NCBI GenBank assembly: GCA_910577275.1
Contig: CAJTMW010000002.1
Location: forward strand, 256,307 to 320,306
Origin: an uncultured Lachnospiraceae bacterium
GTDB lineage: Bacteria > Bacillota > Clostridia > Lachnospirales > Lachnospiraceae
Length of the DNA stretch: 64,000 nt
Direction: 5' to 3'
The notes beneath the pieces were generated by a model. The model was not told the DNA's origin, ran no database searches, and saw only the letters and a list, made by a program, of their open reading frames with translations. This document shows positions 59,466 to 64,000 of the stretch, in pieces (position 1 is the first letter of the stretch; the number at the start of each line of letters is the position of its first letter). The translations under genes were made by a program, and so were the position numbers.

Positions 59466-60306
59466 TCTGTTTTGGGCAAATATCATCCGGCTGTGGAAAA
59501 GCAGGCTGATGGGTCTTGGAATCGCGGTTTTTGCAGGTCTTGCACTGGCTTTATGTATTGACCAGTATACCTATTTCGGGGAGTTTATGATTCTGGACGG
59601 CATTTTTTGGGGATATGTCTATATTGCGGGGATTCCCGTATCGGTGCTTGCGGGGCTTTTTCTGGGGGTGGAATACGGGGACGGGACCATCCGCAACAAG
59701 CTCATTGCCGGGCATAAGCGGAGCACTGTTTATCTTGCGAATTTTTTGGCGGTTTTTGCAGCTTCCCTTATGATGTCCCTTGCCTATATCGGGGTGATTT
59801 GCGCTGTTGGGATTCCCATGTCCGGGGGCCTTACGTCAGACTGGCAGATAATTGTTATCATGCTGTTTGAAAGTGTGCTGACCCTCGGTGCGGTTTCAGC
59901 GATTTTTACCATGGTGGGTATGCTCTGGCAGAATAAGGCGGTCTCGGCGGCGGTATGTATTCTTTTAGCCTTCGGACTGCAGATGCTTACGATTTCCGTC
60001 CATTCAAAGCTGGCGGCTAAGGAATTTTATGAAGGGAATGTCTATACAAGCGATGTGAATAGTGATGGCGAGATAGAGATGGTTTCCCTTGAGGGGCAGC
60101 GAAACCCCGAGTATGTGGGCGGGACAAAGAGAGTCGTGTATGAATTTATCTACGATTTTAATCCGGTGAGCCAGGGGCTTCAGATTGCCGATATGTATGC
60201 GGAGCATCCGAAGCATATGGGGCTTCTTCCGCTGTATTCCCTGATAATCATATTCGGGGTGACCGGGGAGGGAATCTGGCTTTTCGGGCGGAAGGATTTA
60301 AAGTAA
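59458..60306 (+). CDS. ABC-2-type permease partner
   Basis: 282 residues with six membrane helices and a large loop of about 55 residues between the last two (around 185-240). The layout (short N-terminus NNLFWANIIRLWKSR, then FLGVEYGDGTIRNKLIAGHK) matches permeases of peptide-antibiotic resistance and bacitracin-type transporters. Starts inside the ATPase gene end (ATG 59458, ribosome binding site GGAGGTGGGGAG). Forms the exporter with the preceding gene. Confidence 0.9.
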   Translation: MNNLFWANIIRLWKSRLMGLGIAVFAGLALALCIDQYTYFGEFMILDGIFWGYVYIAGIPVSVLAGLFLGVEYGDGTIRNKLIAGHKRSTVYLANFLAVFAASLMMSLAYIGVICAVGIPMSGGLTSDWQIIVIMLFESVLTLGAVSAIFTMVGMLWQNKAVSAAVCILLAFGLQMLTISVHSKLAAKEFYEGNVYTSDVNSDGEIEMVSLEGQRNPEYVGGTKRVVYEFIYDFNPVSQGLQIADMYAEHPKHMGLLPLYSLIIIFGVTGEGIWLFGRKDLK

Positions 60307-60354
60307 GGCGGAAAGCATATTGTACGGGTGTTGTGGCATGGAAGGGAGTTCACT

Positions 60355-61242
60355 ATGGCTGGCTTGGCGCTGTTTAGTCTGATACTTATGGCAGTAATCG
60401 GTTTCCTTGCGGGGAAGATTCTTCTTTTGCACCGGGCGGCGGACGAAATCGGAAGCAGGCTTAAGGAAAGACTTACTGTGGATACCAATACGCTGATTAC
60501 GCTGTCCTCCCGGGATAAGCATATGCGCAGGCTTGCGGAGGAGATGAACAGCCAGCTCCGCATCCTGCGGAAGGAGAAGCAGCGCTTCCGTCAGGGGGAT
60601 TTGGAAATGAAGGAGAGAATTACCAACGTTTCCCATGACCTGCGGACGCCCCTTACTGCCATCTGCGGTTATCTGGATTTGCTGAAAGAGGAGGAAAAAC
60701 CGGAAAACGCACAGCGCTATATCCGGGTGATTGCAGAGCGGGTGGAGGTCTTAAAGCAGCTGACGGAAGAACTGTTCCGGTATACGGTGGTAAGCTCCGC
60801 CGGGGAGGCGCTTCCCCTGGAGGAGATAAATCTGGGGAGCGTGCTGGAGGAGAGCATTTCCGCTTATTACGCGGCGCTTACAGGGTGCCGTATTATTCCT
60901 GAAATTAGTATTTCCGAAAGGAAGCCGGTGAGGAAGCTGAACAGAAACGCGCTGCTCCGGGTCTTTGGAAACGTCATCGGCAATGCCATCAAATACAGCG
61001 GCGGCGATTTGAAAATCGAACTTACAGACAGCGGGGAGGTTATCTTTTCCAACAAGGCTCCGGGGCTTGACGAGGTGCAGACCTCTCAGCTTTTTAACCG
61101 CTTTTATACAGTGGAAACGGCAGGTCATTCCACGGGAATCGGCCTGTCGATTGCGCGCCTTTTGGTGGAGCAGATGAACGGGGAGATTACGGCCGTATAC
61201 AGGGAGGGGAGGCTGTGGGTGCGGATTTACTTTCCAAAGTAA
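60355..61242 (+). CDS. sensor histidine kinase of the ABC exporter module
   Basis: 295 residues. One N-terminal membrane helix (about 4-22), a short cytoplasmic linker, H-box ITNVSHDLRTPLTAI, N-box RVFGNVIGNAIKYS, and STGIGLSIARLLVEQM. With almost no outer domain it resembles intramembrane-sensing kinases that depend on their transporter to detect peptides. The frame opens at 60328, but the ATG at 60355 follows GGAAGGGAG. Last gene of the module. Confidence 0.92.
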   Translation: MAGLALFSLILMAVIGFLAGKILLLHRAADEIGSRLKERLTVDTNTLITLSSRDKHMRRLAEEMNSQLRILRKEKQRFRQGDLEMKERITNVSHDLRTPLTAICGYLDLLKEEEKPENAQRYIRVIAERVEVLKQLTEELFRYTVVSSAGEALPLEEINLGSVLEESISAYYAALTGCRIIPEISISERKPVRKLNRNALLRVFGNVIGNAIKYSGGDLKIELTDSGEVIFSNKAPGLDEVQTSQLFNRFYTVETAGHSTGIGLSIARLLVEQMNGEITAVYREGRLWVRIYFPK

Positions 61243-61316
61243 CGGAAGTCAATTTTCAGATTCCGGTGAGCGCATGTGGAGTCAAGAGGATGTCACCCCT
61301 GAATAAGGAAAATCCT

Positions 61317-61345
61317 TTGCCGTAACCGGCGTTATGTGCTAGAAT
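61317..61345 (+). promoter_or_regulatory. candidate MATE transporter promoter
   Basis: TTGCCG at 61317-61322 and TAGAAT at 61340-61345 with a 17-base spacer, about 35 bases before the gene. Confidence 0.6.
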
Positions 61346-61382
61346 AAAATCAGACATATGAAAATACTGGCAGGTTACGGTG

Positions 61383-62756
61383 ATGAAGGGTGAAAACGGA
61401 GTGATGAAAAAGCAAAGATACGGTAAGGAAAATGTTCATTCGGCAATCGGGATGGCGTGGCCGGCGATTGTGGAATCTTTTTTTACGGCTTTTGCGGGGC
61501 TGGTGGATTCTCTGATGGTGAGTTCCTTAGGCTCCTATGCCGTGGCGGCGGTAGGGCTCACCACGCAGCCTAAATTCGTCGGCATGTCGGTTTTCTTTGC
61601 CGTTAACGTGTCAATTTCCGCACTGGTTGCCAGACGGCGGGGAGAAAACAAGAAGGAGGATGCCAACAGAATTTCCTATACGGCGCTGGTTTTTATTGTA
61701 ATAGCGGCTGTTATTTTAAGCATTCTTCTGGTGCTTTTTGCCGGGCCGATTATCAGGCTGTGCGGTTCCACTTCCGACACCCATGAGAGCGCGGTGGTCT
61801 ATTTTCAGATTATCATGGGAGGCATGATATTTAACGGCATCCAGATGGGCATTAATTCCGCCCAGCGGGGGGCCGGGAACACGAAGATTACCATGCGAAC
61901 AAACGTCACCTCCAATACCATCAATATCATTGCAAATTATCTTCTGATTAACGGCCATTTCGGTTTTCCGGCTCTGGGAATCCGGGGGGCGGCGCTTGCA
62001 ACCGTGCTGGGAACGGTGGTTGCCAGCATTATGAGCGTGCTGTCCGTATTAAATAAGGACGGATTTATCAGTATCCCTTATATTGTACAAAATAAAATCA
62101 AACCGGCCTTCTCCTCCTTTGTCAATCTGGTGAAGGTGGGATACAGTGTGTTTTTCGAGCAGATTTTAATGAGGGTCGGTTTTATGATGACGGCTGTGAT
62201 GGCGGCAAATCAGGGGACGGACGCCATGGCGGCTCATCAGGTGGGCATGAACATTATGGGGCTTTCTTTTTCCTTCGGGGACGGACTGCAGGCCGCCGCC
62301 GTGGCGCTTATCGGACGGAGCCTTGGAGCGGGGGATAAAGAGCTGGCAAAGGAATTCGGGCGGATATGCAGAATGATGGGCGCCGTGATTGCGGTGTGTC
62401 TTTCCGCAATGTATTTTTTTGGCGCCAGACCTTTGTTCTCCCTCTTTTTTGCGGAGGAGCACATTGTCGCTATCGGCGTGAATATTATGATGGTAATTAT
62501 ATTTGTGGTGGTGTTCCAAATCAGTCAGGTCATTTATATGGGGTGCCTGCGGGGGGCGGGAGATACCTTTTATACGGCGGTGGCTTCCACCATCAGCGTC
62601 ACAATTATCCGTACCCTGGGCTCTTATCTGGGCGGATATGTGTTCGGGCTTGGAATCGTGGGAATCTGGCTGGGGGTGCTGGCCGACCAGATTTCAAGGT
62701 TTATCTTTGCAACCGTCCGTTTCAGGGCCGGGAAGTGGACGGAGATTAAGATTTAG
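61383..62756 (+). CDS. MATE-family efflux transporter
   Basis: Exports drugs or metabolites in exchange for Na+ or H+. 457 residues, 12 membrane helices in two halves: first half MAWPAIVESFFTAFAGLVDS with GSYAVAAVGLTTQP, second half NLVKVGYSVFFEQILMRVGF with AAHQVGMNIMGLSFSFGDG. A GTG at 61380 precedes the ATG at 61383; a further ATG at 61404 is possible. No strong ribosome binding site. The substrate cannot be told from sequence; proximity to the antibiotic-type ABC module is suggestive only. Confidence 0.92.
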   Translation: MKGENGVMKKQRYGKENVHSAIGMAWPAIVESFFTAFAGLVDSLMVSSLGSYAVAAVGLTTQPKFVGMSVFFAVNVSISALVARRRGENKKEDANRISYTALVFIVIAAVILSILLVLFAGPIIRLCGSTSDTHESAVVYFQIIMGGMIFNGIQMGINSAQRGAGNTKITMRTNVTSNTINIIANYLLINGHFGFPALGIRGAALATVLGTVVASIMSVLSVLNKDGFISIPYIVQNKIKPAFSSFVNLVKVGYSVFFEQILMRVGFMMTAVMAANQGTDAMAAHQVGMNIMGLSFSFGDGLQAAAVALIGRSLGAGDKELAKEFGRICRMMGAVIAVCLSAMYFFGARPLFSLFFAEEHIVAIGVNIMMVIIFVVVFQISQVIYMGCLRGAGDTFYTAVASTISVTIIRTLGSYLGGYVFGLGIVGIWLGVLADQISRFIFATVRFRAGKWTEIKI

Positions 62757-62813
62757 GAATATTTATCCAGCCTTGTCCATATACTATAGAAATACTATTT
62801 TCAGGAGGTAGTT

Positions 62814-63050
62814 ATGGCAAGAGGGCAGAGGAGGACAATCGAGGAGAAAATTGCGGAGAAGGAGGAGCTGATTGCGGCTCTTCGGACAAGGCTCAAATCG
62901 GAGCAAAGCGAGCTGGACGCGCTGAACAGGGAAAAAAAGAACCGGGATTTGGACAGCCTGAATCAGCTTCTTGAATCAACAGGGCTTGACATCAGCGAAG
63001 CGTCCGATATTCTTCAGGATTATATTCAAAACCGTGCCTCCCAGTCATAA
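62814..63050 (+). CDS. small coiled-coil protein of unknown function
   Basis: 78 residues. The first 45 form a basic/acidic coiled coil (IEEKIAEKEELIAALRTRLK), the rest a helical tail (LNQLLESTGLDISEASDIL). No membrane segment or known domain. CAGGAGGTAGTT precedes the ATG, so translation should be efficient. Codon use fits the chromosome. It may be a scaffold or nucleoid-type small protein; I cannot assign a role. Confidence 0.7.
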   Translation: MARGQRRTIEEKIAEKEELIAALRTRLKSEQSELDALNREKKNRDLDSLNQLLESTGLDISEASDILQDYIQNRASQS

Positions 63051-63058
63051 GCTGGGGG

Positions 63059-63103
63059 GCATTGCTTTAGGAAGCATTGCTTTCTTAAGCATAGCTTTTT
63101 CAA
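63059..63103 (+). repeat. three 15-bp tandem repeats after the coiled-coil gene
   Basis: GCATTGCTTTAGGAA, GCATTGCTTTCTTAA and GCATAGCTTTTTCAA lie head to tail from 63059, 63074 and 63089, starting 8 bases after a stop codon. Copies two and three can fold into an imperfect hairpin ending in TTTTT, so the array may also act as a terminator. Confidence 0.75.
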
Positions 63104-63274
63104 AAAACTTTATATTTTTGATAAAAATTGTATTTTACTATGGAAATTATACCCTGATATTGTGTATAATGTTTACAGAAATACAGATACAGAAATATGT
63201 CGTCAAACGGCTGCAGGGGAAGGCAGTATCTTCCGTCCGCCGGATGGCGACAGATTGTAAGAGGGACATGAAAT

Positions 63275-64000
63275 ATGCTGGTGACATTAATTCCATTATT
63301 TGACGAAAAAATGAGCGTGCGCGCGTATTCTTTGTTTACGCGGAAAAAGAACTTTTTCCTGCTTCCAAGCCTGCTTGGCACAGGGGCGAACGACGGTGCG
63401 TCCCACATTGCCGGAGTAGAGGTGATTCAGAGCATAGGGCTTGAAACGATTTTAACCGACAAGGAAATATTTGTGCCTATCAATAATATCGCCATTTTTT
63501 CGGATGTTCTGGAGCAGAACGAAATTCCCTGCGGACAGGTGGTCCTACTTATGGATACGTCCATCGAGCCGGAGAAAATGTACATAAGCCGGCTGCAGGA
63601 ATTAAAAAAGCTGGGATATAAGCTGGCGATACGCAAGCTTGAGGTGGCGGATTTTGAGAGGTACCGCGAGATACTTCTTCTGATGGATTATATTCTGATT
63701 GACGATAAGAAGGTTGAGGTCAGAAAAGTCAGGCTTTATTTTTCAAAGGTATACCCCGGCTTAAAGGTATGCGTGGGGAATATCCAGAATCAGGAGATTT
63801 ATGACGCGCTGGTTAGGGAAGGCGGTTTTCAGCTTTATGAGGGAGAGTTCTACCGGATGCCCGTGACAAAGGGGGAAACGGAGATAACTCCTATCAAGAC
63901 AAACTATATTGAACTGCTCAATATGGTAAATGCGGACGACTTTGAGCTTACCAAAGCGGCGGATATTATCGGAAGGGATACCGCGCTTGTGATTTCCCTC
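63275..64000 (+). CDS. EAL/HDOD-type signalling protein (N-terminal part, cut by window end)
   Basis: 242 codons are open to the window edge with no stop. The ATG at 63275 follows GAGGG. The protein begins MLVTLIPLFDEKMSVRAYSL, and MDTSIEPEKMYISRLQELKK then LGYKLAIRKLE resembles the degenerate EAL domains of YuxH-type proteins. It then reaches the linker to an HDOD domain (FELTKAADIIGRDTALVISL). The catalytic ELL/EVL glutamate of active c-di-GMP phosphodiesterases is not visible, so it is more likely a signal-binding or adaptor protein. About 225 bases before it hold the repeats and an AT-rich stretch with TATAAT near 63168. Confidence 0.8.
   Translation, partial: MLVTLIPLFDEKMSVRAYSLFTRKKNFFLLPSLLGTGANDGASHIAGVEVIQSIGLETILTDKEIFVPINNIAIFSDVLEQNEIPCGQVVLLMDTSIEPEKMYISRLQELKKLGYKLAIRKLEVADFERYREILLLMDYILIDDKKVEVRKVRLYFSKVYPGLKVCVGNIQNQEIYDALVREGGFQLYEGEFYRMPVTKGETEITPIKTNYIELLNMVNADDFELTKAADIIGRDTALVISL

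Overview
The window reads as chromosome from a motile, spore-forming member of the Clostridia, most likely Lachnospiraceae. The evidence is a sigD-type sigma factor followed by an SwrB-like gene and rpsB-tsf (the Bacillus/Clostridium fla/che-to-rpsB order), a PolC-type replicase, ribonuclease Y, RemA, RqcH, CotF-like coat proteins, SpoVB- and SpoIIM-like proteins, and strong GGAGG ribosome binding sites. I cannot name a genus. I see no rRNA, tRNA, CRISPR array, insertion sequence or prophage. The window starts inside the last codons of one gene and ends inside an EAL/HDOD-type gene.

Layout. 0-3.2 kb: end of a motility operon (sigD, a small unknown, an SwrB-like coiled-coil protein, a MltG-like remnant). 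3.2-12.4 kb: a conserved essential block (rpsB, tsf, a polysaccharide deacetylase, bactofilin, pyrH, frr, uppS, cdsA, dxr, rseP). 12.5-15.1 kb: a PP2C phosphatase, a membrane Ser/Thr kinase and a HicAB toxin-antitoxin pair, which separate rseP from ispG-polC (15.2-20.9 kb). 21-27.8 kb: LD-carboxypeptidase, YitT-like protein, a Spo0A DNA-binding domain without receiver, glycogen synthase, a SpoVB-like flippase and two small coat proteins. 28-34.3 kb: an LplABC-type sugar importer without ATPase, with a YesM/YesN-type two-component pair. 34.6-36.9 kb: an unknown gene plus cstA. 37-46.6 kb: rqcH, yicC-remA-gmk-rpoZ, rimO-pgsA-cinA(C), a membrane protein, recA-recX. 46.7-53 kb: rny, an aminotransferase, NUDIX, SpoIIM-like, acetyltransferase, PfkB kinase. 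53.1-56.5 kb: DAHP synthase on the minus strand, then hisS and a phosphopantetheinyl transferase. 56.6-64 kb: a small membrane protein, a membrane-anchored LuxR-type regulator, an OmpR regulator/ABC exporter/histidine kinase set that looks like a peptide-antibiotic resistance module, a MATE transporter, a small coiled-coil protein and the partial EAL protein.

Main discovery candidate. Three leaders (before the LD-carboxypeptidase, the receiverless Spo0A gene and hisS) carry the same structured RNA. It has a 5' ATCAGC, a closing stem P1, a symmetrical 3-4 nt internal loop, a stem P2 with one conserved G-U pair, an 8-nt one-sided bulge starting AGA, a stem P3 starting GGAA and ending TTCC, then GCGG[A/T]AC directly before a Shine-Dalgarno sequence. 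Stem sequences differ while pairing is kept. A core-deleted fourth copy (56.58 kb) and a possible fifth (recA leader) share the ends. I do not recognise it as a named riboswitch. Other signals worth attention are a 17-bp helix that buries the ribosome binding site of the coat genes, a triple CTTAAC repeat before the ABC exporter, a candidate LexA box inside the recA promoter, and an in-frame 45-bp duplication of an aminotransferase gene end.
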